Shown: positions 17,083 through 24,879 of the stretch, piece by piece
Numbering within the stretch: position 1 is the first letter of the stretch
How the letters are laid out: every line of letters begins with the position of its first letter
Origin: Aliisedimentitalea scapharcae
Lineage (GTDB): Bacteria > Pseudomonadota > Alphaproteobacteria > Rhodobacterales > Rhodobacteraceae
NCBI RefSeq assembly: GCF_045277565.1
Contig: NZ_CP123584.1
Location: 2,232,001-2,296,000, forward strand
Reading direction: 5' to 3'
DNA length: 64,000 nucleotides
Notes under the pieces: generated by a model
The model's input: the letters and a program-made list of their open reading frames with translations, nothing else
What the model was told of the DNA's origin: nothing
The model's database searches: none
Made by a program: the position numbers and the translations under genes

Positions 17083-17502
17083 TCAGCCGCGGGGAATATC
17101 GAACCCCGGCTCTGCCAATACAAACCCGTCAAAATTGAAACCCGGTGACACAGTGCAGCTGACCAGGGTCCATGCCCCGGTGCTGTACGCCGCTTGCCAA
17201 TGGCCCTCGGGCACAATGATCTGAGGCGCACCTTGGTCCAGATCCGGGCTCAGCACGTGGTCTGTCGCGGGGCCCTGGTCGGTTGCGCTCAGCGACAGGA
17301 TCAGCGGTGCCCCTGCGTGAAACAGCCAGATTTCGGTGGCGTCGACCTTGTGCCAATGGCTGCTCTCCCCGGCATCCAGCAGGAAATAGATACATGTTCC
17401 CGTGGGCCGGCCATCGTTCTCTGCCCGCCATGTTTCCCGGTACCAGCCGCCTTCTGGATGTTGGGTTAGCCCCAGTTTTGCAATGATGTCCTGTGCTGTC
17501 AT
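17083..17502 (-). CDS. Cupin-superfamily DUF985 protein
   Basis: 139 residues covering a single beta-barrel cupin of the DUF985 group. It has LTQHPEGGWYRETW near the start, SSHWHKVDATEIWLFHAG (about 48-65) with the His/Glu metal-ligand pattern, and IIVPEGHWQAA (about 95-105). The enzymatic role is unknown for the family. It lies 70 nt upstream of the desaturase on the same strand. Divergent from selO, separated by 70 nt. Confidence 0.85.
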   Translation of the reverse strand: MTAQDIIAKLGLTQHPEGGWYRETWRAENDGRPTGTCIYFLLDAGESSHWHKVDATEIWLFHAGAPLILSLSATDQGPATDHVLSPDLDQGAPQIIVPEGHWQAAYSTGAWTLVSCTVSPGFNFDGFVLAEPGFDIPRG

Positions 17503-17572
17503 GGTGCGGCAGTCTCCGGTTTCAGGTCGAATTGGCTATGGTAATTCCGTGGGTACGCCATATCTATGCGTC

Positions 17573-18991
17573 ATGAGCGTGAACATCCCCTTTGACAACA
17601 GTTTTGCCCGTCTGCCGTCGACATTTTTTGCACGTCAAACGCCGCACCCCGTGAAACAGCCCGCCCTGATCGGGTTCAACAGTGTTCTTGCCGACATTTT
17701 GCGTGTTTCCCAGGGTGACACAGTGGAGATGGCGCAGGTCTTTGCCGGAAATCAAATCCCCACAGGGGCCGAGCCATTGGCTCAGATCTATGCCGGGCAT
17801 CAATTCGGGACCTTTAATCCGCAATTGGGGGACGGTCGGGCGATCCTGATGGGTGAAACCATTGGCCGCGATGGTTTGCGCCGCGACATTCAGCTCAAAG
17901 GGTCGGGCCAGACGCCGTTTTCGCGCCGGGGTGACGGGCGGGCCTGGCTGGGGCCGGTCTTGCGGGAATATGTGGTGTCCGAGGCGATGCATGCCTTGGG
18001 TATTGCAACAACACGGGCGTTGGCAGCGGTCGAGACGGGTGAAACTGTCTGGCGCGAGGGCGGCATGCCCGGGGCCGTGCTGACCCGTGTGGCCGCCAGC
18101 CACCTGCGCGTTGGCACCTTTCAATATTTTGCTGCGCGCAGTGACAAGACCGCTCTCAAGCAGTTGACCCAATATGCCATCGACCGGCATTACCCGGATG
18201 CCGACGGCCCGATGGGCCTGCTGCGCGCGGTGCGTGATGGCCAAAGCGCGTTGATTGCTTCCTGGATGTCTGTGGGTTTTATTCATGGGGTCATGAATAC
18301 GGACAATTGTGCGATTTCAGGCGAAACCATCGACTATGGACCCTGTGCGTTCATGGATGTTTATCATCCGAACACGGTGTTCAGTTCGATCGACCGGATG
18401 GGGCGTTATGCCTATGCCAATCAGCCCGACATTGCGGTCTGGAATCTGGCGCAACTGGCAACCGCGTTGATCCAGCAGATGGAGGATCCGCAACAGGGCG
18501 TCGAACAGGCGACCGAAATCGTGCATGCAATGCCACAATTGACCCAGGATCTGTGGTTGGACCGTTTCCGGGCCAAGCTGGGCATGACGTCAAAACGCGA
18601 TGGAGATCTGGAGTTGATCACTGGGCTGCTCAACGTCATGGCAGAACACCAGGCCGACTTCACCAATACGTTCAACGCTTTGGCAAATAGCAAGGCGCGT
18701 GACCAGTTTGCCGATCCGCTGGCCTTTGATGCCTGGGCCACAGGCTGGCAAGCGCGCCTGGATGCAGAAGCAGACCCTCAGGCCACCATGCGGGCGGCGA
18801 ATCCATTGTTCATTCCCCGCAATCATCGGATCGAAGAGATGATCGCGGCCGCCGTCAACGGCGACTATGCTCCGTTTCATCGGCTCAACCGGGTTCTGGC
18901 GCGGCCCTTTTGCGACCAACCCGAGGACGCCGATCTGATGGCAGCACCGCTGCAGCAGGAGATTGTACAGGCCACGTTCTGCGGAACCTGA
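17573..18991 (+). CDS. selO: Protein adenylyltransferase SelO (YdiU family)
   Basis: Pseudokinase-fold enzyme that transfers AMP to Ser/Thr/Tyr of target proteins and supports oxidative-stress resistance. 472 residues, the usual length for bacterial SelO (no selenocysteine form). Motifs: IYAGHQFGTFNPQLGDGRA (about 72-90), LKGSGQTPFSRRGDGRA, VLTRVAASHLRVGTFQ, HGVMNTDNCAISGETIDYGPCAF (about 240-262, the inverted active-site loop) and PRNHRIEEMI. ATG 17573 gives the canonical MSVNIPFDNSFARLP start; longer versions would run into the cupin gene. Confidence 0.95.
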   Translation: MSVNIPFDNSFARLPSTFFARQTPHPVKQPALIGFNSVLADILRVSQGDTVEMAQVFAGNQIPTGAEPLAQIYAGHQFGTFNPQLGDGRAILMGETIGRDGLRRDIQLKGSGQTPFSRRGDGRAWLGPVLREYVVSEAMHALGIATTRALAAVETGETVWREGGMPGAVLTRVAASHLRVGTFQYFAARSDKTALKQLTQYAIDRHYPDADGPMGLLRAVRDGQSALIASWMSVGFIHGVMNTDNCAISGETIDYGPCAFMDVYHPNTVFSSIDRMGRYAYANQPDIAVWNLAQLATALIQQMEDPQQGVEQATEIVHAMPQLTQDLWLDRFRAKLGMTSKRDGDLELITGLLNVMAEHQADFTNTFNALANSKARDQFADPLAFDAWATGWQARLDAEADPQATMRAANPLFIPRNHRIEEMIAAAVNGDYAPFHRLNRVLARPFCDQPEDADLMAAPLQQEIVQATFCGT

Positions 18992-19029
18992 GCCCGTCTT
19001 CTGGTTAAAATATCATCGGGGGACGAGGG

Positions 19030-19086
19030 ATGCAATTCGCCGCCGGTGGGGGACAAACCGCCCCCTTCTACGCCTGGCGATTGTAT
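19030..19086. repeat. 57-nt imperfect palindrome between convergent genes
   Basis: Outer arms ATGCAATTCGCC and GGCGATTGTAT pair with one mismatch and one bulge. Inside them GGTGGGGG pairs with CCGCCCCC-type bases around a short ACAAAC loop. It lies between the selO stop and the stop of the convergent transporter gene. It could be a bidirectional transcript-ending or RNA-stabilising hairpin, though no T-run follows, so it is not a standard terminator. Confidence 0.5.
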
Positions 19087-19098
19087 AACTGGCGCTGC

Positions 19099-19977
19099 TC
19101 ACTTGCGGTTGATCAGCACCACACCGACCGCCACCAGACCAAGAGCGGCCCAAATCTCGGGCCCGACACGTTCGCCCAACAGGATCCAGCCCATCAGAAC
19201 TGCCAGAACGGGCGACAGGAAACTGAAGGACGCGACCGAACTGGCCCGATACCGTTTGATCAGCGAAAACCACAGCATATAGCCGAAACTGGCGATAAAT
19301 ACTGCCTGAAAGGCCAGGCTGGCATAATGAATGGGCTGCGGGTCGCGGATCAAGGGGCCAAAGATCGGGGCCAGGATCAGCATCACCGGTGCAGACACCA
19401 GAAGTTGAAAGAACAACTGGGTCACGGGGGGCACGTGCGCCTGTGGTGTCAGGCGCAGACACAACGCAATTGCAGCCCAGCCAAAGGCGGCCAGCAAGGC
19501 CAGGGCATCCGCCCACAGATTGGCCGTGCCGCCGTCACGGTCCAACAGCGCCAACACCACACCACCCATGGCCAGAACCAATCCGATCGCACGGATTGGC
19601 GTCAGCGCTTCGCCAGGCAACAGGAAATGCGCCACCAGCGCGAGCCAAACCGGCATCGAATAGAACAGAATCGATACACGCGCGACCGATCCCAGATCGA
19701 GCGCTGCAAACAGACACAGGAATTCAAAGGCAAACAACAGGCCAGCAATCACGCCCCATGTAATTGCCCCGCGCGGCAACACGCCCAGCCGCTGGCGACG
19801 CACAGCCATCCAGAGGACCAGCACAACAAACCCCAGGACCGAACGAATCCCGGCCTGAAACAACGGGTTGAACCCACTGCCGGTCCATTTGATGACCACC
19901 TGATTAAAGGCCAGAAGTGTCGCGAACCCGATCAGGGCCGCCGCTCCGAACCCATCGATTGCGCGTTTTTGTTCCAT
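19099..19977 (-). CDS. EamA/DMT-family transporter
   Basis: 292 residues with about ten hydrophobic segments in two EamA repeats. The first repeat ends near LLPGEALTPIRAIGLVLAMGGVV (about 125-147) and the second has FLSPVLAVLMGWILLGERVGPEIWAALGLVAVGVVL (about 245-280). Drug/metabolite exporters of this type carry amino acids or metabolites; substrate unknown. The start MEQKRAIDGFGAAALIGF at 19977 is preceded by a purine-rich stretch. Convergent with selO, divergent from fur. Confidence 0.88.
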   Translation of the reverse strand: MEQKRAIDGFGAAALIGFATLLAFNQVVIKWTGSGFNPLFQAGIRSVLGFVVLVLWMAVRRQRLGVLPRGAITWGVIAGLLFAFEFLCLFAALDLGSVARVSILFYSMPVWLALVAHFLLPGEALTPIRAIGLVLAMGGVVLALLDRDGGTANLWADALALLAAFGWAAIALCLRLTPQAHVPPVTQLFFQLLVSAPVMLILAPIFGPLIRDPQPIHYASLAFQAVFIASFGYMLWFSLIKRYRASSVASFSFLSPVLAVLMGWILLGERVGPEIWAALGLVAVGVVLINRK

Positions 19978-20163
19978 GGCGCAACAGGAGGCTCAGAAGC
20001 TTGCCATGTCAAGCAAACTGTTGTGCCTGCCACAGAGACGCGGCGCGGAGCGTTGGAAACCCGGGCACAGATCCGCAAATTCGAAACCAGAGGCAAAAAC
20101 GCCGGTTCCCCTGTGCGCAAACATTAGATAAAACACGGGTCCAGTCGCCGATGGGGAACCGAG

Positions 20164-20577
20164 ATGCCGGATACGATTATCGCACGCTGCGAGTCCAAAG
20201 GACTGCGCATGACAGGCCAGCGCCGTGTGATTGCACAGGTGCTGCAGGACAGCGCCGACCACCCCGATGTCGAAGAGCTTTATACCCGTGCCAGCGGCGT
20301 TGATTCCGGTATTTCCATTGCGACCGTCTATCGGACGGTCAAATTGTTCGAAGAGGCGGGAATTCTGGAACGGCTGGAATTTGGTGACGGGCGCGCCCGC
20401 TATGAAGATGCCGACCGCGACCATCACGACCATCTGATCGACCTGAACACAGGCGAGGTGATCGAATTCTGTGATCCGGAAATCGAAGCCCTGCAAGAAA
20501 AAATTGCGGCCAAGCTGGGGTACAAGCTCAAGGGTCACAAGTTGGAACTCTATGGGGTTCCAACCCGGAAACGCTGA
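20164..20577 (+). CDS. fur: Fur-family metalloregulator (Fur/Mur type)
   Basis: 137 residues: winged helix (LRMTGQRRVIAQVLQ, then ISIATVYRTVKLFEEAG, about 50-66) and a C-terminal metal-sensing dimer domain with DRDHHDHLI (about 88-96) and VIEF. The CxxC pair that holds structural zinc in E. coli Fur is replaced (HLIDLNTGEVIEF). In alphaproteobacteria such proteins, often called Mur, usually respond to manganese rather than iron. The product may therefore control Mn uptake. It is divergent from the transporter gene, with 186 nt between them. Confidence 0.9.
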   Translation: MPDTIIARCESKGLRMTGQRRVIAQVLQDSADHPDVEELYTRASGVDSGISIATVYRTVKLFEEAGILERLEFGDGRARYEDADRDHHDHLIDLNTGEVIEFCDPEIEALQEKIAAKLGYKLKGHKLELYGVPTRKR

Positions 20578-20742
20578 GCAATTGGCGCGCTTTCATCACG
20601 TTTCGTGATATGGCGGGCCAAGAATAGTCATGAACACTGTCGGAAACGCGCTTGCCGTGTCGCAAAGTTTTCGGTCTTGCTGCGTCGGGAGCCGCCGCGT
20701 TGATTGGCAATGTGGATCTGGCCCCGAGTTTTGGAAACGCGC

Positions 20743-21636
20743 ATGAACAACATCAACGGCATTTTGCTGGTGATTGCCTCTATGGCGGCTTTCACCCTGG
20801 AAGACATGTTTATCAAACAGCTGTCGGTCGATGTTTCGACCGGGCAGATCATGATGGTGCTGGGGGGCTTTTGTTCGCTGGCCTTTGTTGGCATGGCTGT
20901 TGTGTCGCGCAAGCCGATCTTTGTCGCCGAAGCCTGGCGTCCGGTGCCGTTGATCCGCGCGCTGATGGAGGCGTTGAGCGCGCTGACGTTCATCACCGCG
21001 TTGTCGTTGGTCGAGATCTCGACCGTGGCGGCGGTATTTCAGGCGACGCCTTTGGTCATTACCATGGGGGCTGCTCTGTTCCTGGGCGAACAGGTCGGTT
21101 GGCGCCGGTGGAGCGCCATCTGCATTGGGTTTCTGGGCGTTCTGCTGATCATCCGTCCCGGTCTGGACGGATTCCAGCCCGAGGCCCTGTTCGTGGTGCT
21201 GACTGTCGTTACGGTGGCGGCCCGTGATCTGATCACGCGGTTGATCGACCCCAAGGTTTCGTCGGCCGTGGTGTCGTCGCAGGCGTATTTCTCGTTGTTG
21301 GTGGCCGGTGCGATCTTGATTGCCCTGTCGCCTGAAACGGTGGTGCCGCTGGCAGCTGGGCAGGTGTGGATATACGGGGGGGCCGTGCTGTTCGGAATCG
21401 CCGGGTATTATGGCATTGTAACGGCAATGCGGGTGGGGGATGCGTCGGCGGTAACACCGTTTCGTTATACCCGTTTGTTGTTCTCGATACTGGTCGGGAT
21501 GCTGGTGTTTGGGGAACAGCCGGATTCATTGACCATGTTGGGCGCGACGCTGATCATCGGGTCAGGTCTTTATACCTTTATGCGCGAACGCCGGATGGCA
21601 CGGGACATGAAAGGGGCGGCGGCTGCGGCCTGCTGA
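20743..21636 (+). CDS. EamA/DMT-family transporter
   Basis: 297 residues, about ten transmembrane segments in two EamA halves (VAAVFQATPLVITMGAALFLGEQVGWRRW in the first, SAVTPFRYTRLLFSILVGMLVFGEQPDSL in the second, both showing the family PxxT/R..G.E pattern). ATG 20743 (MNNINGILL) follows a GGAAAC site; an ATG 13 codons earlier would add a hydrophilic stretch and is less likely. It resembles S-adenosylmethionine or metabolite exporters of the DMT group, but the substrate is not shown. It is 165 nt downstream of fur, with a small TCACG-TTT-CGTGA hairpin at 20597 between them. Confidence 0.87.
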   Translation: MNNINGILLVIASMAAFTLEDMFIKQLSVDVSTGQIMMVLGGFCSLAFVGMAVVSRKPIFVAEAWRPVPLIRALMEALSALTFITALSLVEISTVAAVFQATPLVITMGAALFLGEQVGWRRWSAICIGFLGVLLIIRPGLDGFQPEALFVVLTVVTVAARDLITRLIDPKVSSAVVSSQAYFSLLVAGAILIALSPETVVPLAAGQVWIYGGAVLFGIAGYYGIVTAMRVGDASAVTPFRYTRLLFSILVGMLVFGEQPDSLTMLGATLIIGSGLYTFMRERRMARDMKGAAAAAC

Positions 21637-21681
21637 CCCAGAGGCAAATTTATTTCCCCCATGTTGGCGCAAACACCGTGA

Positions 21682-21724
21682 TGTTAGCCCTAAACTGCCG
21701 TTTTTAACCGTGTTAGCGATAACG
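21682..21724 (+). promoter_or_regulatory. Two CceR-like (LacI-type) operator sites upstream of eno
   Basis: Site 1 (21682-21695) reads TGTTAGCCCTAAAC and site 2 (21711-21724) TGTTAGCGATAACG, with GTTA and TAAC arms intact in site 2. They fit the GTTAnCGnTAAC pattern bound by CceR, the LacI-family regulator of central carbon metabolism in Rhodobacter sphaeroides. They are 29 bp apart, 80-120 bp before the eno start. CceR itself is not in the window. Confidence 0.55.
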
Positions 21725-21804
21725 TCTGCGGTTTACATTTGGCCTGCTGCTGCTATGACGCAGGGCAACTTTGTACTTGATATGACCTAGCCGAGGATCG
21801 ACGA

Positions 21805-23082
21805 ATGAGCACCATTATCGACATTCACGCCCGTGAAATTCTGGACAGCCGGGGGAACCCGACGGTCGAAGTTGACGTGATCCTCGAAGACGGCACCATG
21901 GGCCGTGCGGCGGTGCCATCGGGTGCGTCGACTGGTGCCTATGAGGCGGTTGAAAAACGTGACGGCGACAAAAGCCGGTATCTGGGCAAAGGGGTTCTGG
22001 AAGCGGTTGCCGCCGTGAATGGCGAGATCGCCGAAGAGCTGGTCGGGTTTGATGCCACTGAACAGGTCGCTGTGGACAGCGCGATGATCGAATTGGACGG
22101 CACAGAAAACAAGGGCCGTCTGGGTGCCAATGCCATTCTGGGTGTGTCGATGGCTGTGGCCAAGGCCGCTGCCGATTTCACCACTCAGCCGTTGTATCGC
22201 TATATTGGTGGTACGTCGGCCCGCGTTCTGCCGGTGCCGATGATGAACATCATCAACGGCGGTGAACACGCTGACAACCCGATCGACATTCAGGAATTCA
22301 TGATCATGCCGGTGGCCGCCAGCAACATCCGCGAAGCGGTGCGCATGGGATCCGAAGTGTTTCACACCCTGAAGAAAGAGCTGTCGGCTGCGGGCCTGTC
22401 GACCGGTATCGGTGACGAAGGTGGGTTTGCCCCCAACATCGCGTCGACCCGCGAAGCGTTGGATTTCGTACTGAAGTCGATTGAAAAGGCGGGCTACAAG
22501 CCAGGCGAAGAAATCTATCTGGCGCTCGATTGTGCCGCGACCGAATACTACAAGGATGGCAAATATGTCCTGTCCGGCGAAGGCAAGACGCTGACATCCG
22601 AGGAAAATGCAGCCTATCTGGCGGCGCTGGTCAATGACTACCCGATTATTTCGATCGAAGACGGCATGTCCGAGGATGATTGGGATGGCTGGAAGGCCCT
22701 GACCGAAACCCTGGGCGACAAGGTACAGCTGGTCGGCGACGACCTGTTCGTGACCAACCCGGTGCGTCTGGCAGAAGGCATTGAACGTGGCTGTGCCAAC
22801 TCGATGCTGGTCAAGGTCAATCAGATCGGCACGCTGACCGAAACGCTGAAAGCCGTCGATATGGCCCACCGGGCCCGGTACACAAATGTGATGTCGCACC
22901 GGTCGGGTGAAACCGAAGACGCCACAATTGCCGACCTGGCCGTGGCAACCAATTGTGGTCAGATTAAAACCGGCTCGTTGGCGCGGTCCGACCGGTTGGC
23001 GAAATACAACCAGCTGATCCGCATCGAAGAACTGTTGGGCGAAGTGGCCGAATACGCAGGCCGTTCGATCCTCAAGGCGTGA
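21805..23082 (+). CDS. eno: Enolase
   Basis: Interconverts 2-phosphoglycerate and phosphoenolpyruvate, used in both glycolysis (Entner-Doudoroff lower part) and gluconeogenesis. 425 residues. The start STIIDIHAREILDSRGNPTVEVDV, GGEHADNPIDIQEFMI, the Mg-ligand region SIEDGMSEDDWDGW, VGDDLFVTN and VSHRSGETED-type MSHRSGETEDATIADLAV are all present. Two CceR-like sites lie upstream. A good terminator follows 20 nt after the stop, so it is probably monocistronic. Confidence 0.98.
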   Translation: MSTIIDIHAREILDSRGNPTVEVDVILEDGTMGRAAVPSGASTGAYEAVEKRDGDKSRYLGKGVLEAVAAVNGEIAEELVGFDATEQVAVDSAMIELDGTENKGRLGANAILGVSMAVAKAAADFTTQPLYRYIGGTSARVLPVPMMNIINGGEHADNPIDIQEFMIMPVAASNIREAVRMGSEVFHTLKKELSAAGLSTGIGDEGGFAPNIASTREALDFVLKSIEKAGYKPGEEIYLALDCAATEYYKDGKYVLSGEGKTLTSEENAAYLAALVNDYPIISIEDGMSEDDWDGWKALTETLGDKVQLVGDDLFVTNPVRLAEGIERGCANSMLVKVNQIGTLTETLKAVDMAHRARYTNVMSHRSGETEDATIADLAVATNCGQIKTGSLARSDRLAKYNQLIRIEELLGEVAEYAGRSILKA

Positions 23083-23102
23083 TTGCCTTTTGCCCGCATT
23101 TC

Positions 23103-23133
23103 AAAAGGTCCGGTGTTGAACCGGGCCTTTTTT
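23103..23133 (+). terminator. Rho-independent terminator of eno
   Basis: The stem AAAGGTCCGGT pairs with ACCGGGCCTTT (11 bp, one G-U) around a GTTGA loop and is followed by a run of six T. It starts 20 nt after the eno stop. Confidence 0.85.
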
Positions 23134-23219
23134 CATGTCATCCGGGGCGGTCTCACCGATATTGATGGGCGCGTGCGCAGTTTGTGAGAGACGGCATTGG
23201 GGCTCTGCCCCAAACCCCG

Positions 23220-23243
23220 AGGTATTTTGCACCAGAAAGAAGC
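23220..23243 (+). repeat. Copy 2 of the dispersed 24-nt intergenic repeat
   Basis: AGGTATT-N4-ACCAGAAAGAAGC on the plus strand, preceded by a GGGGCTCTGCCCC mini-hairpin and AAACCCCG. The surrounding 23134-23332 stretch has no convincing gene. The longer unit GGGGCTCTGCCCCAAACCCCGAGGTATT is of a kind I associate with many roseobacter intergenic regions. See copies at 9210 and 59229. Confidence 0.7.
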
Positions 23244-23332
23244 GGCAGGTCCGCTCTCCTGTATCCAGTTTTGGCATATCATCTTTGGCACATGGGTATT
23301 GTGTAAATTCGCCATCGGTGGCCTGATTTGTC

Positions 23333-23629
23333 TCAGCTGCCCGGAAAATCATAGTGGCGGATCGTGCGAAAGGCGACCAGCTCGGCTTCGGCCGGGTCGA
23401 TATGGGCATCCTGGTAATCCTCACCCACGAATGATTTGAGTGCGTCCAGATCCTCCCAGATCATGATGAGGCTGAATTCACGGGGGGTTTCCGGGCGTGG
23501 CCCACCGGGCAGGACCTGAACAATTCCCTTGGTTGCCTTCATCATCGGAACAGCTGATTGAAAGAAGAATTCGGCGAATTCCTCCTCCTTTCCCGGATGG
23601 GTGACAACCTGAAATACACGCATAATCAT
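23333..23629 (-). CDS. Antibiotic biosynthesis monooxygenase (ABM)-like small protein
   Basis: 98 residues with the ferredoxin-like dimeric alpha/beta-barrel pattern of ABM proteins: MRVFQVVTHPGKEEEFAEFFFQSAVPMMKATKGIV (read about 3-37), FSLIMIWEDLDALKSFVGED (about 52-71) and a C-terminal AELVAFRTIRHYDF. Such proteins act as cofactor-free oxygenases or merely as small-ligand binders; no substrate can be named. A ribosome site GGAGG (on the minus strand) lies near the start. Confidence 0.75.
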   Translation of the reverse strand: MIMRVFQVVTHPGKEEEFAEFFFQSAVPMMKATKGIVQVLPGGPRPETPREFSLIMIWEDLDALKSFVGEDYQDAHIDPAEAELVAFRTIRHYDFPGS

Positions 23630-23914
23630 AGAACCAACCTCCCTGATTTAGATTAAGGGTTTGGCGTCCTGTGTATGTCCTGCCATCTGTCGGTTATTGT
23701 CGGACCCGCCGTATCGCGGGTTTGTCAGTGTCCTGTGACCCCGAACGGATCCTTGCCGTCATAAGGTTTGATCGCGGGCCCTGCCAAAGCACGGAACTGT
23801 TGGAGATTTTCGATGTCATGGAGACGAATACGGGAGACCCGGTCGCCTTGTGGCATGTTAATCATCCTGTGCTGTGCAACGTGTTTGCGTCACCAGTATA
23901 ACACAGACTGCGGT
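23630..23914. other. Gap between ABM and GNAT genes, no convincing gene
   Basis: 285 nt. It contains a short ACCCGC/GCGGGT hairpin near 23703-23720 and a frame of 76 codons on the plus strand (23671-23901) with no recognisable motif and poor start context, which I do not call. The stretch near 23630-23660 should hold the ABM promoter. Confidence 0.4.
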
Positions 23915-24364
23915 TCAAAGGTGTTTGGTCATCAACATGTAATTTTCACGCGGTTCGAATCTGCTGCGTAGATACAGGCGTCGGGCGGCTTCGTTGTTGC
24001 GGTCAACTTCGAGGTGCAAGGCCTTGAGACCCGCCGCGGACAGGGCCTTGGGCAGTTCGTTCAGCACATCGGTTGCGATGCCGCGCCCGCGCACTGCGGG
24101 GCGGATATAGATTTCATCAACGAACCCATCCATGCCGCCGAATTCCACCGACCAGCCAAAACTGACAACCACATAGCCCAGTGGAGCCCGGGCCGGACCG
24201 ATCAGGTAGACACAGCCATGCGGGATACCCTGTAGCAATGGCAGCAGGGCGTCGCGGCGGGACTCGTTCGTGCCTTGCAGGTTCGCTTCGGTGTGAAAGG
24301 CCGTGACCAGGGTCATGAGCCGGTCCAGATCCTCGGAGCGGGCGAGATGGAGGGCAGTGCTCAT
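23915..24364 (-). CDS. GNAT-family N-acetyltransferase
   Basis: 149 residues. Acetyl-CoA binding motif A is clear: VDEIYIRPAVRGRGIATDVLNELPKAL (about 83-109, with R-x-x-G-x-G/A), followed by motif B ALHLEVDRNNEAARRLYLRSRFEP (about 115-138). The target amine cannot be deduced. The start overlaps the GrpB-like stop by 4 nt, so it is the last gene of a three-gene minus-strand unit (nucleoside hydrolase, GrpB, GNAT). Confidence 0.88.
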   Translation of the reverse strand: MSTALHLARSEDLDRLMTLVTAFHTEANLQGTNESRRDALLPLLQGIPHGCVYLIGPARAPLGYVVVSFGWSVEFGGMDGFVDEIYIRPAVRGRGIATDVLNELPKALSAAGLKALHLEVDRNNEAARRLYLRSRFEPRENYMLMTKHL

Positions 24365-24879
24365 TTCGGGTCGTCCAGTGCTCTTTGTTCCACCTTGTCA
24401 ATCCAGGCGGATTTGCAGATCCCATAGTCACAGCCGCCATCCGGGTGGCGGGCCGCACAATGGGCTTTTTGCGCGGTGTAGGCCGCGCGCAAGGCAGAGT
24501 TGTGCACCAAGGCGTCGCGAAAGGCCAGATGGCGGCGGATATCGGGGGAACCGGCTGAAAAGCAGTGCGCCTGAAACAGGCGGAGGCCTGTGTCGGGATC
24601 ATTGCGGCCCAGACATCGCCGCCCGGTCCTGTCGAGTGTGCCACACCAGTCGTAGCCCAGCTGTTCCAGCTCCGGGCGCGCCGCGTCGCAGGCTTGGAGG
24701 TCGTGAAACACTGCCAGCAAATCAATGATCCCGCGTGCCGGGAGGCCGGGGATGGCGGTGGACCCGATGTGGTGGATGGCAACCAGGCCCAACACGCCAG
24801 TTGACCGCCAGAGGTCAGCCTCACGTTGCGCCTGCCGGGGCCAATCCGGATCGGGCGCGACCAGCAGGCTCATAAACAC
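24361..24879 (-). CDS. GrpB family (UPF0157) nucleotidyltransferase-fold protein
   Basis: 172 residues matching the GrpB family, which has a nucleotidyltransferase-like fold. The hallmark IHHIGSTAIPGLPARGIIDLLAVF (about 35-58) holds the GS-x-D-like pattern, and the later HLAFRDALVHNSALRAAY segment (about 118-135) is typical. A start two codons later (MSLLV) is equally possible. Function unknown; some relatives are fused to dephospho-CoA kinase. It overlaps both neighbours (10 nt with the nucleoside hydrolase, 4 nt with the GNAT gene). Confidence 0.83.
   Translation of the reverse strand: MFMSLLVAPDPDWPRQAQREADLWRSTGVLGLVAIHHIGSTAIPGLPARGIIDLLAVFHDLQACDAARPELEQLGYDWCGTLDRTGRRCLGRNDPDTGLRLFQAHCFSAGSPDIRRHLAFRDALVHNSALRAAYTAQKAHCAARHPDGGCDYGICKSAWIDKVEQRALDDPK

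Noticed and set aside
19030..20127. A 365-codon plus-strand frame across the DMT gene
   Set aside because: Antisense of an obvious ten-span transporter, with a Gln/His-rich product; it also starts inside the palindrome.
21787..22899. A 370-codon open frame antisense to enolase
   Set aside because: It mirrors a highly conserved enolase; the codon pattern of the plus frame explains it, and its product is rich in His, Arg and Gln without domain signs.
23671..23901. A 76-codon plus-strand frame
   Set aside because: No recognisable domain, poor start context, unusual composition; probably chance.
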